Shown here: one piece after another, positions 1-13,611 of the stretch | How positions within the stretch are numbered: position 1 is the stretch's first letter | Layout of the letters: each line of letters begins with the position of its first letter | Source: Dioscorea cayenensis subsp. rotundata | Lineage: Eukaryota > Streptophyta > Magnoliopsida > Dioscoreales > Dioscoreaceae | Assembly: GCF_009730915.1 (NCBI RefSeq) | Contig: NC_052471.1 | Span: 30,042,185 to 30,106,184 of the forward strand | Reading direction: 5' to 3' | Length of the DNA stretch: 64,000 nt | Made by a program: the position numbers and the translations under genes | The notes under the pieces: generated by a model | Seen by the model: the letters and a program-made list of their open reading frames with translations, nothing else | Databases searched by the model: none | What the model was told of the DNA's origin: nothing

Positions 1-53
1 TATTATATATCTTCTTCTTTACTCTTTCTTTTCTTCTGAATCTGATGGTTACT

Positions 54-90
54 GTTGTTGTTGTTGTTGTTGTTGTTGCTGCTGCTGCTG
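54..90. repeat. (TTG)n-(CTG)n compound microsatellite
   Basis: About eight TTG units run directly into four to five CTG units. The tract is in no recognised gene. Confidence 0.9.
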
Positions 91-424
91 CGTGCTGGTT
101 CTTGTTCGCTTTAATTTCTCTTTCATGAAGGAATGACCGAGACCAACCTCCCTTAGCTATCTTTAATTTCTTTCAAGTTTCAACTCTCAAACTGGCGGGG
201 CCCCTACAAATCCAATCCTGGGACCTCTCAGTGTCTTCGGTTGCGTGAACGGGTGGGCTTCGACGCGTGTGTCTCACAAGGACCCACCTCCCACTCATCT
301 CTAGACCACCCCACCCCCAGCCCCATCCCAGCCCTACTACTAGCAGCTCTCTGTTTCAGCAAACTGGCCGGTACAAGTACTACATACACTACTGCTCATC
401 TCACTACAGCATATATGCAGCAAT

Positions 425-457
<33 letters not shown>
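425..457. repeat. (AGC)n microsatellite
   Basis: Eleven uninterrupted AGC triplets. It produces spurious poly-Ala or poly-Gln frames but lies in no recognised exon. Confidence 0.9.
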
Positions 458-608
458 TTAAGCGTGCTGGATTTACCACCCACGCACACAAGTCTTATTA
501 TTACCGCGCGTGATTAATTGGTCATAATTATGTGTAAAAAGTAAATTCCATGTTTACTAATTAATAATTTGGAGCTTAAACAAGTGATGTGAGACCTTTA
601 CCCATGGG

Positions 609-917
609 CCATGCATAGTGCATTGCTCGTACAACTTCAGTTTTGTGGTTTTTATTTTTTAAAGGTCATGTATTATATATATATATATACATAAATGTTG
701 TTGTTGTTCGTCATGGCAGTTGGCACGCACTTATCTGTCTGGAGCTTCTTCCGCCTTTGATTGCTCAACACCCTTGGCCTTGTCCACCCAAAAAGGCACA
801 TGCATGCCCACTTTTGAGTTCCTGCCCTTGCGCAAATATAATGGTGCATGCATGATATCATGCATGCCCATTCTACTTCCAACACTGTGTAATATTTTTA
901 TAATGTACTATCATGCA
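609..917. promoter_or_regulatory. Cluster of RY (CATGCA) motifs
   Basis: CATGCA-type RY motifs occur near 609, at 799-806, twice within a perfect 22-bp palindrome at 846-867, and near 912. RY elements are bound by B3 factors of the ABI3/FUS3/LEC2 group in seed-expressed genes. The cluster lies 0.8-1.1 kb upstream of the DCP2 start; whether it regulates DCP2 or an unseen gene to the left is unknown. Confidence 0.35.
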
Positions 918-1706
918 TTGTCATCATCGGTTTAATGAATATATATATATATTATTATTCCACTAATCTAAAGTTCTAAACGGGTTCAGTTTGAAAGGAA
1001 AGAAGCTTACTTAGCTTTTTTTCTTTCTTTTTTTTAAATTTGGTAATTAGTAAATTAATTAATGGGGATGAGCTGGAAATGGAAAAAGATGGCTTATCTT
1101 GGATTGGCATTGGTTGGTGTGATGCTTACCAATGTTGGCTCACAAACGCATCATCTTCCTCCTCATCCTGGGCCTTGGGGACATTGACACGAGACGCAAT
1201 GCCAAAAGCTTTCTAAAATGCTCTCTCTCTCTTATGCATCTTTCTCTTCTCTTGTCCCGGCCTAACTGCTTGATTTCAACAACCCACCTAAACCACCACC
1301 ACTCAGCCACTTGCCTCCCTCCAATCTAGTTCTAGTCTTTAAGACTTTTGCGTATCACGAGTGAGTTGATTAATTAATTAATTAATTATTACTCAATTAA
1401 TCAATCCTCACAAGCAAAATCAAACTTCAAACATGTTTCGTTCTCATTCATTATTTATTTATGTTATATAATTAAACACCATTGATTACAAACAGAGCCA
1501 GTGTTGAGTCTGATGGGCTGGCTGTTAATGGATCAGGGCCAAACATTGAAAAGAAGGCCCATCTCTCCCTTTACGAAACAAGACCAGAAGCTTCTCAATA
1601 ATCGTCAATCAATCAATCAATCACCTTCTTCTTCTCCTTCTTCCTGTTTACCCAAAAAAAATTATTATTAAACCAAAAAAGTTGAATTGAAAATTAAGAA
1701 GATCGC

Positions 1707-4700
1707 ATGATGGCAGCCGGAGGGCTTCATCGCTCTTCGAGTACCCCGATGAGGAATTCCCTTCCTCCCCAAGAGCTCCTTGACGATCTCTGCAGGTTTT
1801 CCCCTTGTTCTTCCTTCATCTCTGCGATTTTTCTTTTGCTCTAATTCACTGTTTACATATTCGTTATTTCATTGGGGTCTTAGATTATCTAGTCTAATGA
1901 TCGAAAGATGACCTAATGATCTTTCTGTGATTTTCATTCTACCACTCGCTCGTTTGGAAACTGAAAAATTGTTCTTTTTGGAATACGCACACATCTTTGG
2001 AAAAGAAGTAGCTTTCTCACAGGAACTAGCAGCAATTACTTATTTCAGATTTTTAACAGCATTTTTTTTTCTAAAAAGTTTCGGTTACTTGAGTGTTGCC
2101 AACATTTGTTTGTGTCTAAGCGCAAAGTCTATCCATAGCTATTTGCTTCACATCATATTTGTATCAGGCTCATTCTTGTTCTAACGATTAGCTTTTGGCA
2201 GACCAAGTAACTCACCATCCTGTTTTGTTCTGAGCATTTGTTATTGCTCCATTGTATAACCTACATAAGTTACAAATTATGTCCTTTCTAGATCTGATAT
2301 GGTTCAATGCTCTTATACTTATTATTAACCGTCTGGGCAGTTAGCCTTAGTTGATTTTGCACTTATTAATATTCTTCATCTTATGCAGCCGCTTCGTTTT
2401 GAATGTCCCAAAAGAAGATTTGGAGTCATTTGAAAGGATTCTGTTTCTTCTTGAGCAAGCACATTGGTTTTATGAGGACAATTCAGTCGAGCAGAACCCA
2501 TCTCTCAAATCCCTCTCTTTTAAGGAGTTTACATCTCTGAGTATCCTTAACTACCTTTAAACTACATTCTGTAGAGAGCTTGAAGCATTTATCTTTTGCT
2601 ATTTGGTTCATTTGGAAAAAAGATTTCAGTTTTCTGGCCTCTATGTTCCTGATATATGCAGATGACACCTAAACTGTAAATGGCTTCTATTCTTATTCCA
2701 GTATTTTTGGAGTAAATCCTCTTGACATGCGTTATTCATAGAATTAAATGTATCAAAACTTTGCTGCTGGACTTTTTTGCTTAATAATACTTTCTCAATA
2801 TTAAATTTTTCTTTTTATTCTGGAGTTGCTTTGTTTCCTTGATTCATTATAGTGTTTAATAGCTGTGCTGCTCTGAGGCCATACATTGCACATATAGATG
2901 ACATATACAAAGATTTCACTTCTTACAAGTTTCGAGTTCCAGTAACTGGAGCTATTATATTGGATGAATCCTATGAAAGGGTAAGTTTTCTTCCTTGTAA
3001 AAAGCCATTATTATAAGCTTTCTGCTGATATCTGGACTGTAAATCTTTCTTATGGTCTGTTGCTGATTTTTTTATAGCAAATAGATAGTTTGTGCATGCC
3101 TCATTTATCTTCTTGTCAGAAATATTGATATTTCTACCCACTGCAGTGTCTGCTTGTAAAAGGTTGGAAGGCAGGATCAAGCTGGAGTTTTCCTCGTGGC
3201 AAGAAGAGCAAAGATGAGGAAGATCACACTTGTGCTGTCCGAGAGGTGCTTAATTAATGATACTTTCCCCTGATAATTTCTTCTCATCTGACAGCAACTC
3301 TCTAGTTTTATATTTAGAAGTTGATTGCTCTAAGAGCAAGAAAATTAATTTCACTCTATTGTCAACTGCTGTAGAAAATTCCTTCCGAGCACTTCTTTTA
3401 GTCCTATGTTCAGTTCTCTTCTCGATGTTATTATAATTGAGGAAAAATTTCTGTACTTTTGACTTCAAGTTGTCCATTCACTGCATCTGTACTGATGGCA
3501 AATGCAGGTACTAGAAGAAACAGGTTTTGATGTTTCTAGACTTCTTAACATGGATGACTTTCTTGAGGTTGTAATTGGACAACAAAGAGTTCGACTGTAC
3601 ATAATCGCTGGGGTGAAGGAAGACACTGCATTTGCACCTCTAACCAAAAAAGAAATAAGTGTATACTATCTTATCAACTTTCTAGTTTTTTATTCTTGTT
3701 TTTCAATTGTCTGCTTCAGTCTTAGTGCTCTTGAGCTCGTCTGTTAAATAATAGTTTTGTTAATTATTGAAAATTGCTGAAGTTTGCACTCATTATATTT
3801 AGGAAATAATGTTTTAATATCCTTAAGATTTTGTGTGGAACAGTTCTTTTGTGGACTGGGTTCTTCTGGATATTTGACAGATTTTCCGAGCATGAGGACA
3901 ACTGTAAATTATTTATGATTCTAACCCCCTCTGTTCATACATTATTTGGGAGTTAGGAGTCAATGTGGGGAGCATTTCAGGGGCTGGGCTGCAAAATTGT
4001 TTCTTAATCGTTGTTGGTCAGCAAACATATTGTAAAGTTTCATCATGTTATTAAAGTTATAGAGAAAATTTTGTAGTTCCCTTCATGTACTTGCTCGAGC
4101 TTCTCATTTACATGCAAGAATAAAGAATTATTTGTCCTTAATTGCATAGAGGCGAAATTAAACATTATCATTTCTTCCAGGAAATCTCGTGGCACCGGCT
4201 TGATGAACTTCTGCCGGCAGGTGATGAAGCAATATCACGCGGAACAAATGGTTTGAAGCTTTACATGGTTGCACCCTTCCTAATGTCAGTATCTGCCTGA
4301 TTTTGTTGTATGTAGAAATGTTTGTTTGCATTGTCATGTTTCCATTCCTCTGGCCAATTGCAGATCTCTTAAAGCGTGGATTTTGGCACACCCTCCTCCT
4401 GCTAGTCCGAAACAGGATTCATCAGCTAAGGGTATGCTCTTTTATCTCACTCCTATGAAGAAGTCTACTTTCTTAATCGTGCATGAAAGCCTTGGAATTT
4501 TGTAGACAGATCTATGTATGTTGTCATGTTCAATGCTGACAGTGTGAGAATGGAAAATGGGTCATCAATCATTTTCTTATGGAAATAATAGGTTGATTAG
4601 TAGTTATTTTCTATCACATTTCTGATGCTTATATGTTTTGAATATGACAAGGTACATGCGTGTGGAAAGCCAAACCCACTTCTGCAGGGGGAACAAGCAT

Positions 4701-4845
4701 AGAAAACTCATTAGTCCGAGCTGCAACAGGAACCGGAGTGGAACCTCAGATTGCTGATACAGCACCGGGGAAAAGTTTTAGAAATTTCAGATTTGACACC
4801 ACCAGCATCATTCAGGCGATGGAAGCTGTTTTTTCTGCAAACTAA
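1707..4845 (+). CDS. DCP2: mRNA-decapping enzyme subunit 2
   Basis: DCP2 hydrolyses the m7G cap of mRNA in cytoplasmic processing bodies and so commits transcripts to 5'-3' decay, together with DCP1 and VCS. Eight exons join in frame to 328 aa: 1707-1795, 2389-2540, 2853-2980, 3147-3245, 3508-3660, 4181-4284, 4364-4431 and 4652-4845. The N-terminal regulatory (Box A) domain covers about residues 30-125. The Nudix box starts at G141 and includes E147 and the REVLEETG motif at 155-162, so the metal-binding glutamates are present. The C-terminus keeps the plant FRF/F-x-A tail ([16 protein letters not shown]). The start is the first of two adjacent ATGs, just before the conserved LHRSSS motif. 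The protein is slightly shorter than Arabidopsis DCP2 in the linker after the Nudix domain. All introns are GT-AG. It is convergent with HDS. Confidence 0.95.
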
Positions 4846-5510
4846 ATTCCCCAAGTGCAAGCTGCACAGGATGCCAAGATGGCATGTACATTGGTCCAGC
4901 CTCTGCACTAGTTTTAACTAGTAAATTCAGGTGTTAATTTGGAAGTTTAAATTTCTGAGACTTTATAAAAACAGTTGAGTGGATGAACCATTACAAATGT
5001 AAACCAAACGCACTTGACTATTTTACTGATGACGCTTGCCTGCAAAAAATGTGCAGTGTGTATAGCCCATAATGTTTGCTAAGCGCAATAAACCATTTAA
5101 ACATAAGACCTCAAGTCTTTCAGCCTATGTTTTCAGGTTTGGATTGAATAAAGTCCAAATAATAAGTTTGATGGTTTGCATCTAAGAAAGATCACGTTGT
5201 AACATCAACATGAATGACACCTTCTCAGCAAAATGGTCATTGTTGCAACTTGCTGTTCAATTCATCCAAGAAACAGGCACGGACAATATTATTTTTCGCT
5301 GCATGTCATGAACTACTATATACTATAGAGGATGGAGAACAATAAATACAATTACTGATCATTAATAGCTAAATGACTTCATTTATGTTTATTTATTCCC
5401 TTCCAAGTAAATTACACACTATTATGGGAATGGAATACAATTCCATGTGAACAATTTTGTTTATGTTTTTATATCCAAAGCTAACCTAATCCCCTTTGAT
5501 TGCAACTCTG
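4846..5510. other. Convergent intergenic region DCP2/HDS
   Basis: This 665-bp AT-rich stretch lies between the stop codons of two convergent genes, so it should contain both 3' UTRs and their polyadenylation signals. AATAAA-like sequences occur near 5088 (+) and 5341. No gene or repeat was recognised. Confidence 0.6.
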
Positions 5511-8500
5511 TTACTCATCAGCCGGTGGATCCACCCAACGTCCATTGTCTTTTATCAGTTGGATCAGTGCGTCTGGTGCTTGCTCCATTGCTATGCCTCT
5601 CTTAACCACAGTCTGTCACATAAAAAAGAGTACAAGCCACATGACAATACAAAACAAGTAGCCAAACAAGAAAATAATACCACATAACATAGATTTTCAG
5701 AGTGATGTGAATTAAGAGAAGAAAACTATAGATCATCACAATTTCGAGAGAGACTAACAGACAGACAAGGAATGCGTTGTGAATTTTAGTTATTCGGAAG
5801 AATGACTATAAATCAATGGCTATGGCAGTACGTCAAACATTTTGGCTGCAATCTGGTGGATGTAAATTGATAGCTTGTAACTAGAACAATATCCATCAAT
5901 AATAACATGCACCCAATGTTCATATCCGGCTATAGCAGAATCACAACTCAGTCAAATGATTTTTTCCGCATTGCTGTTGAGGTTGAAATGTGCAGGATAA
6001 TGTTATTTCCAGAAATTAACCAGAACCCAAATGTGTTAGTTTTTATGGTGCCTTCAGCTATTATAATATTTCCTATCATAAGAAATACCTTGAGCTTTTT
6101 TTCGATATGAAAGAATACCGAAATCATTTGCTTTGAAATTGAGCAAATAAATACCCTCCAGAGTATCTTTGGCATACCTTTCCCACATAGAGGTCAATTT
6201 TTCCAGGGGTACCACCAACATACCCGAAATCTGCATCAGCCATTTCTCCTGGCCCATTCACAATGCAGCCCATGATTGCAATCTGCGACAAGAAGCATCA
6301 AAGAGTGATCATTTTTCTATAAACAATAACTGAATTGTGTAAAATTTGGTTCTGAAGATGTGATAAAGACATACTGAAACGCCAGGCAAATGGGATGTCT
6401 TTTCCCTTATCTGAGCACTAACTTCTTGAAGATCAAATAGTGTACGGCCACAAGAAGGGCATGAGACATATTCCTAAATCAGATTCATAGCACAAATAAA
6501 TCAAAGACAATCAGAATACAAACTAGTGACATGATTATTCTTGTTAGAAGGAAAAAAAATGGTAGCAATCATAGCAACAGACCGTTTTGGTATTTCGCAT
6601 CCTACAACCCTGCAGTAAGTTAAAAGATGTGCTCCTCAAAAAATCAAAATCCTGGTCAGGTGCCTCAAGTAGTACACCATCCCCAAGACCATCAACAAGA
6701 AGAGCACCAGCATTGCTCCCGGCACCAATTACTAGATCATCCCTGCATGCAAGAAAGGACATTTGCCTATGAACATTTGCATATTGATATTGATACAAGA
6801 ATCCATCAAAATTAACTAACTACCTGTGAGTCCCGGTAGGAAATTGTAGATGGTGAATTACAGGGACATTCAGATTATTGTCTTGTAAATACTCAAACAA
6901 CCTGCGGTAATGGAGAAGTTAGATATGATGGAGAAAGTTTAATGTCTGCTTGTGCAGGAGTAACAAAGCCTCCACTAGTAAAACCAAACAGTAATAAAAA
7001 ATAAATCAGCAACTAAATAAGCTGACCAGGCATCAATAAATCCAAACTCATCAAGATTATTTACCTCCGTCCAGCATGAACTCTGCCGATTTTTTCTTCG
7101 CTATATGGTGGATTATGTAGCAACATTGTCATATCAACATCTTTAAGGATGTCGAGTTCCTCATAGGGTTCATCACCACGAACAGTCACAGCTAACCGAG
7201 TACCTAAAATAAAATGGGCATAGACCAATGAGAAGAAAACTACCCAAATACTGTGTGATCATGAGTCGTGAGTCATGCAAGCATCAAAAGGCTAACCTTC
7301 TGGCAGAAGCTTATGGGCACCAGATGAAAGTTCCTTTAGATTTATAAGGGCAATAGCATGGGGCAATGGTTTTGTTAACTGTTCTGATAAAGGAGTCAAA
7401 ATTCCCATGCTTATGTCAACCAATCTTTTGAGAGCCAACCTCTGATAGACAAAAAGAAATATCATTCAGATACAAGTCTTTTCAATAATTTTTTTAATGA
7501 CTAGCCAAAAATGCTTAGAAGTAACACACACACACAGAGTGAGTGAGAAAACAAAAACAAAAATAAATAAATAAACAGAAGACATTAAACAACAATGACA
7601 CTCAAAACCCTGGAGATGTCGGAAAATTTTTTGCCACTTTATTACTTAAGGTAATAAAAAGGTACAGAAGTGTTGAATGCTTACAGAATCAATGTCTTCA
7701 GTTGAAGGAAGCTCTCTCAGAAGAATAGAATCAACTGTTGCAAGGTCCTGGAGTTCATGCAATACGTCAAAACAACAGTTTTGGCTTCTACCATATAATC
7801 CACCAATATGGTCATTCATATTTGGAAATTATGTTATTATCAAAACTCAGAAAGTTAACCTTGAATGGCATGCCGACAACAAGTTTTGTGGCAAGAGACC
7901 TGTAGAGAAGCTCTGGTGTCTGATAGAATGGACCAAACAGAAAAAGTCAGTAAGACAGATAGGAAGCTAATAATAGAGGGAAGGCAGCAACATTCTGAGT
8001 ACTAATATAACATTATAACATGGAAACACAGCTATTATTCTTAAGTTTTAGACATATTGCTGGATAGACTGCAGAAAATAAATTTCAGGGTTAAAGAATG
8101 CAGGCAAAAACTAAATTCTAAAAGTGATGTTAAAGATGAATAACCAAAAATCTCTACATAAAACAATCAATTTCAAGATGATCAGGATGACGAGGTGATG
8201 AGCCAAATCCTGTTGTGACTGAACTTTATTCTTGCAAACATATATCAATAAACAAGTTGCATACTTCAAAACTAAATACTATTGTAATGCATTAGTTTTT
8301 TCATGTTAGACACTACTTAAGTAAAATAGCATTAGACAAAAGGAAACCTACCTTCAACTGATCCAAGGACACGGACATAAGAACGGAACCATCACGATGT
8401 AGGACACCACGGTAGTCCACCTCCTCTCCCTAATTCAGAGAAAACAAAATCCATCAATCAGCAAGTTGAACCACATTTTGTCCTCATTAAGGGAAAAGGT

Positions 8501-11500
8501 TAAAAAAACTTACCTCCTTCTGCATTGGCAATTGAACTGTTCTACGCTGGAAATCAAAATAATGCCTATGCTTTTCTTCGAAAGGCACCTATTGGAAAAA
8601 TATTTACAAATAACAATATAAAATTATAAACTGAATTTGTTGCCAACAGTGTTTTTGCAGCAGGATAGGAATAAAACGAGGCAGACAGGTACATGAGAAG
8701 CTTACCACTCCCTTGTGAAGATTTGCAGCTTGTGTTCCAAGGTTTGCAAGTCTTCTACAAGGATCAATCTCTTCCTCAGGTGGTTCAGTGAGGGAGACCC
8801 GGATAGTATCTCCAAGACCATCCTAGCAGGAACATAGTTTAACAGATATTGTCTTATCAATTTTTTAGACTAAATATCTCTGGTTTTCAAATGAATCAAC
8901 AAATAACCACCAGTCAGAGAAAACAGAAAAGTTTGGCGAGGATAGTATGTGCCTTTTAAATGTGAATCACCACAATTTCTACACTAGGACTTAGGGTTAA
9001 GGATCCTATCATCCTATTCAACTCTGTAAATCTTGATGGTTTTCACATCTCATAGGAGATAATCATTTATCAAAGAATTCAGACCACATTCAACCGTGAG
9101 AAAGATGCAACGAATTTCGATTTTGATTTATGCTCCTGGCTTTAATTCAATAAATGTAGGCAAATAGTGGGAGTCAAGTACAAATTAGATTTGCATATTA
9201 GACAAGGGTTACATGGGAAGAAAATAAAATCAACTCAACTAGGAGAAGAAGATAATAAATGTCAGGAATTAATTCAAATCTATTAGATGGAAAACCAATG
9301 ATCATTTTTTTTAGACTAATCACAACCGTTTTGAAAGATGAAGTCTCCTCATGAAATTATAAGTTTTTGAAAAGGAAGAGAAATACATGAAAGCACACTA
9401 TGGAAACTTTTTCAAGTCTTGAACATTGATTGACTTATGAGAGAATATTTATCCATCAGATTTGCTTGAGATGTTGATGATCAGTTTACTGACATAAAAA
9501 TTGATAGATCTACACATATTTAAACATATACAGCACAGTGGAATAGTAGGCAGAAGCCATGAAACAACAGATACCTGAAGAAGAGTTCCAATGCCGATTG
9601 CAGATTTCATTCTCCCATCTTCACCTTCTCCAGCTTCAGTTACTCCCAAATGCAGAGGATAATCCCATCCTTGAACATACATTTCTGCCACAAGCAATCG
9701 ATATGCCTCAACCATGACGACTGGATTGCTGGCTTTCATTGAGAAGACAAAATTATGGAAATCCAGCTTCCGACAAATTCTTGCAAATTCAAATGCAGAT
9801 TCAACCTGCCCCAAAACCATTATGTATGGGAGTGAGTATACATTCATTGTGAAAATAAGGAATAGTGAATGAAACTACATAAGGATAACTTACTGACCAT
9901 TCCCCTGGGAGAATCCCCATGATAACTCATTATACGATCAGAAAGGCTTCCATGATTTGTTCCAATGCGCATTGCTCTTCCGTATTTCTTACATTTCTCA
10001 ACCAGCGGAGAGAAAACCTGGTTCAATAAAGGAGATAAGTGAATTCATCAGAAGGAAACTATATGAGATTGAAACATATATTGTAAAAAATTACTTGGCA
10101 GATTGATGAGCATAATTTTGTTCTAATTAGCATGACAATGTTGTCATACGTGCAAATTTATATCAAGAAGATATAGACAGTTAAGAATCTTAAAAACTGT
10201 CTTTTAAAAAAAAAAATGCATAGTCAATACCTTGCATTTAATTTATAGAATGGAACATGAGTGAAGTTTTTAAAACTTCTGAAGAATATAATGGCACTGG
10301 AGCACATATATTTGATGCTAATACTGACTCATATATGCTTGTCCAGGACTATGGAAAGTCCAAAGCAACAAAAGAAAAGCAAATAAGAGGAAGAGCCAAA
10401 GATGGAAGGACATAGACTGCTTAAACCTTTTCAATATGCTCAAGCTCCTTCTGATAATCTTCGTCTGTGTATTCTAACTTTTCAAATTGGGCCCGCCTAT
10501 CAGCTGAAACAATAAACTGTTCCAGTGATTGAAAATATATATGTTGCATAACACTTGACTATAGAAGTTTATCATCGTAAACTAGAATGTAAAAAAACAG
10601 ACCAAAATTTCCTGGGTTGACACGAATTTTATCAAAACACTCAGCCACTCTCAGTGCAACTGAAGGAGCAAAATGGATGTCTGCTACTAGAGGAATATTG
10701 TAACTGGAAAACGAAAAAATTTTATGAGACATTGTCATTACATGTAAGTTGTGGCTCAACTGTAAAAGGTATAGGCATGTTACTTTTTCTGAACAAGGCT
10801 ATTCTTTATATCAAAACAAGCATCTGCTTCCTTTTTTCCCTGAACTGTTATCCTAACCAAATCTGCTCCTTTATCTGCTATTCTCATTACCTGCAAATGT
10901 TGAAACAAGATTCCATCACCTGAACTCCAGAAGGCCCAATAATTGAAGAGGAAACTGCCTTCAGAATCTCTCAAAAAACAAATACTCAACCAAACAGTGA
11001 AAAATAAATGGACTTTCAAAAATGACACAGAGCAGAGTATGATCTTTCAGACAATCTCAAAAAACAAATATTCAACCAGGCAGTGACAAATAAATAGCCT
11101 TTCAAAAATGAGAGGAAGCAAAATATGATCTCTGGGACAATCTCAAAAAACAAATACTCGGCCAGGCAGTGACAAATAAATAACCTTTAAAAAAATGACA
11201 GCAAGCAAAATACGATCCTTAACACCAACTGTCAGTACGAGAACGTAAAAAATAAAGCAAAGATAAGAACTGGGTAAAAGAGGAGGCTTTTTCTTTGGGT
11301 TTGGGTGTTCGCATACTCCCATAATCTAAAAACTAAAGAAGCAAAACAGAATAGGCAAAGTGAAAGAGAATGGACCTCTTCAACTGTCTTGGCGACATCC
11401 TTCGTGTCAGAGGTAGTCATGGTCTGAATTCGGATGGGATGCTGACTGCCAAGAGCCACGTTTCCAACCATCACTGTACGAGTTCTCCTCCTCACAGTGT

Positions 11501-11848
11501 TGTGAACAGATTCACAATACTTTTGCCTAGGAACTATTGACAAGACATACAAAACAACAAATACCTCAAGCTCAAGCTCTAAAGATTGAAAACAAACATA
11601 TTAGTGGAGAAATGAATACCGAGGAGAGGGCTCCCTTGAGAAGCAGGCTCCAGCTCAACAGTGTCGGACCCAGAACCAGCAGAATTAGTGATGGAAGGTG
11701 CCTTGGTCCTCCGAGAAATGGAAACGATCTTGCGGGAATCAGCGGCAAAGGCAACCTTTGTGAAATCCACACTCTTGGCAAAACCCAAACCTGACTCCCC
11801 GCTCCTCAGAGAAGGCAAAGAAGCAGGAGCAAATCCGGCAGCAGCCAT
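5511..11848 (-). CDS. HDS: 4-hydroxy-3-methylbut-2-enyl diphosphate synthase, chloroplastic
   Basis: HDS (IspG/GcpE) makes HMBPP from MEcPP in the plastid MEP pathway, using a [4Fe-4S] cluster and ferredoxin. Nineteen exons on the minus strand join in frame to 747 aa: 11848-11620, 11533-11376, 10890-10784, 10703-10603, 10503-10427, 10017-9898, 9805-9575, 8822-8706, 8588-8514, 8429-8352, 7919-7860, 7747-7685, 7441-7297, 7203-7065, 6901-6824, 6742-6583, 6473-6375, 6282-6178 and 5612-5511. The first 70 or so residues are a Ser/Ala-rich transit peptide. The TIM-barrel begins near [10 protein letters not shown], followed by the large plant-type insert domain. Cluster ligands are visible in CPSCG (C651, C654) and GCIVNGPGE (C685, E692). 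The start ATG at 11848 gives MAAAGF; an in-frame TTG 18 bp upstream is not a plant start. Length agrees with Arabidopsis HDS (about 740 aa). Confidence 0.97.
10969..11225. repeat. Three 86-bp tandem repeats in HDS intron 2
   Basis: Near-identical units start at 10969, 11055 and 11141, each opening with a TCTCAAAAAACAAAT-like motif and containing a CAGTGA-AAATAAAT block. The spacing is exactly 86 bp both times. They lie wholly within the intron between HDS exons 2 and 3, so splice sites are untouched. Confidence 0.85.
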
Positions 11849-13611
11849 CTCCCTAAACCCGCTCAAAACTCTCAGTCAATCCTGCATGGTGATTAGTGTT
11901 AGATAAAAAATCAACTTTTCCTCTTCTTCTTCTTCTTCTTCTTCTTCTTCTTTCTTCCTTTCATTTGCATCAAAATAAAATTTCACAGGAATTGGCAAGA
12001 TAAGAGATTGATAACAAACAAGCATTTGATAACCAGAAAATCAATCTTATCCTGCGATGTTAGACACAAATAAACAAAACAAAGAAAAAAAAATCAAAAC
12101 TTTAGATTAATTGTTCAAAGAAGTATGAAGAACTGACTGGTTTTTTCTTCTTTTTTCTTTTTTCTCTTGGATTGCAGCAGACAAGGAATTCCCAACTCCG
12201 CAGGGATTTTTATAGGACCTTAACGGAAAGGAGGAAAGCGACAGAGAGAGATAAATGTATTGATAGAGGGAAGGGAAGGAGTGAAAGGAGCGCGCTTGCA
12301 CCTGTGGCTGTGGCACAGGAGCCACTCAGCCAAACAATAAAAATATAAAACCATTTTCACTGCTTTGGAAAGTTCCCACCGCTATATTTTTTTATATATA
12401 TATATATATTTGCAAAAAGGAAAAATCCAGACAAGTGCGGGCAACCTGCAATTACCCTTTTTGTGTGTCAAAAAGAAATATATTTTTGGGTGAAAAATAT
12501 ATATATATATATATATATATTTGTTCACCTTGCTTTTTTGTCTAAAAGTCATTAGAGTATTGATTTTGAAGGCAGCATCTGAATGTTCGGTTTTGGCAGT
12601 GTGTTGCAACTGTTTGGCTTGTTTGCCAAAGCATCTTTTCATAATCCTCATGAGATTCCTCCGGCAGAAGGAAATCTAACGTTTAACTGTCTGTCTATAT
12701 AATAGCCTCTCTTAAATATTAAATAATTTATCAACACACACCCAGTCAGACAGACTAGGCTAATCTTATGTCAAATATATGAGATTTTATTATTGTTAGG
12801 TTGAGGTCCGCAAAATATGATATCCAAGTGGACGGTCCGTGATATTTGTGTTGCCTGGTTGAATAGTGGGATTGGGATTTTTTTTTTTTGATCTTTGGGA
12901 GAGACAAGTGGGCACTTCCAATGCTTGTCACATGCGGGCTTTCTAATCCTATTTGCATTTCTAATGAATAGTCATCAGCCATCAGCCACAAATCATCAAT
13001 CATCAATCATCAATTTATTTCCACCAGGTTGGTCATTGGTGGATCCAACCCGCGCATCATGCATGATTCATGCCTGTTAAATAAGTACACAAAACTGAGT
13101 GAGCCGGGAAGGCATCTTAATTTCCAATCCTCCTCCAACTCCTAAACCACGAGGAGTTCGTGGCGTGTAATTTTCATTCATGCCAATCACATTGGTACTG
13201 TCTCTACCTTTGAAAATGAAGGATGGGCCTTGCCCACTGGCCACTGTCCTTTCTCCATCTATCAACATACATTTGAATTTTCTCTTCATTCATTGTTTAT
13301 ACAACAACAACAAATCAACTGCCCCTGTGCGTGCGCGGCCACTATGCCAAATACATCATCTGTTTTTACAACCAAACACATCCTTAAATTAATAAACACT
13401 TTAATTCTACTCTAACATAAATATTTCATCATCATGGCAAACTGATACTGAACACACATGATGCAGGTAGGTCATAGGTGTGATCATTCACACAGCACAA
13501 GCACAAACGCTGGGTATAATACATACAACAATTGCCTGACAGCCCAACTGGGAGAGTTTTTAGTTGTCAGTTCCCGATGATTGTTGAGTTGATTGAAGTA
13601 TTTCTTCAGAA
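11849..13611. other. HDS upstream region and RING-CH 3' flank
   Basis: This region holds the HDS promoter and 5' UTR and then the 3' flank of the RING-CH gene. A (CTT)n run at about 11922-11951 and purine-rich DNA near 12220 suggest 5' UTR or core promoter DNA. AT dinucleotide tracts occupy 12393-12409 and 12498-12521. A CATGCATG motif lies near 13059. I found no coding exon. Confidence 0.5.

Larger units (their letters stand above)
1..1706. other. Gene-less 5' flank of DCP2
   Basis: I see no convincing coding exon here; the open frames are short and repeat-driven. The stretch holds TTG/CTG and AGC microsatellites, AT dinucleotide runs near 676 and 940, an AATT run near 1364, and several CATGCA motifs. 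The last few hundred bases, including the pyrimidine-rich CTT stretch near 1625, are probably promoter and 5' UTR of DCP2. No TATA box could be fixed with confidence. Confidence 0.6.

Noticed and set aside
11849-11866. Upstream in-frame extension of HDS (MSGFRE)
   Set aside because: It would need a TTG start; the ATG at 11848 gives a normal transit peptide and expected length.
12107-12325. 72-aa minus-strand frame upstream of HDS
   Set aside because: Simple-sequence translation from the probable HDS 5' UTR/promoter; no conserved motif.
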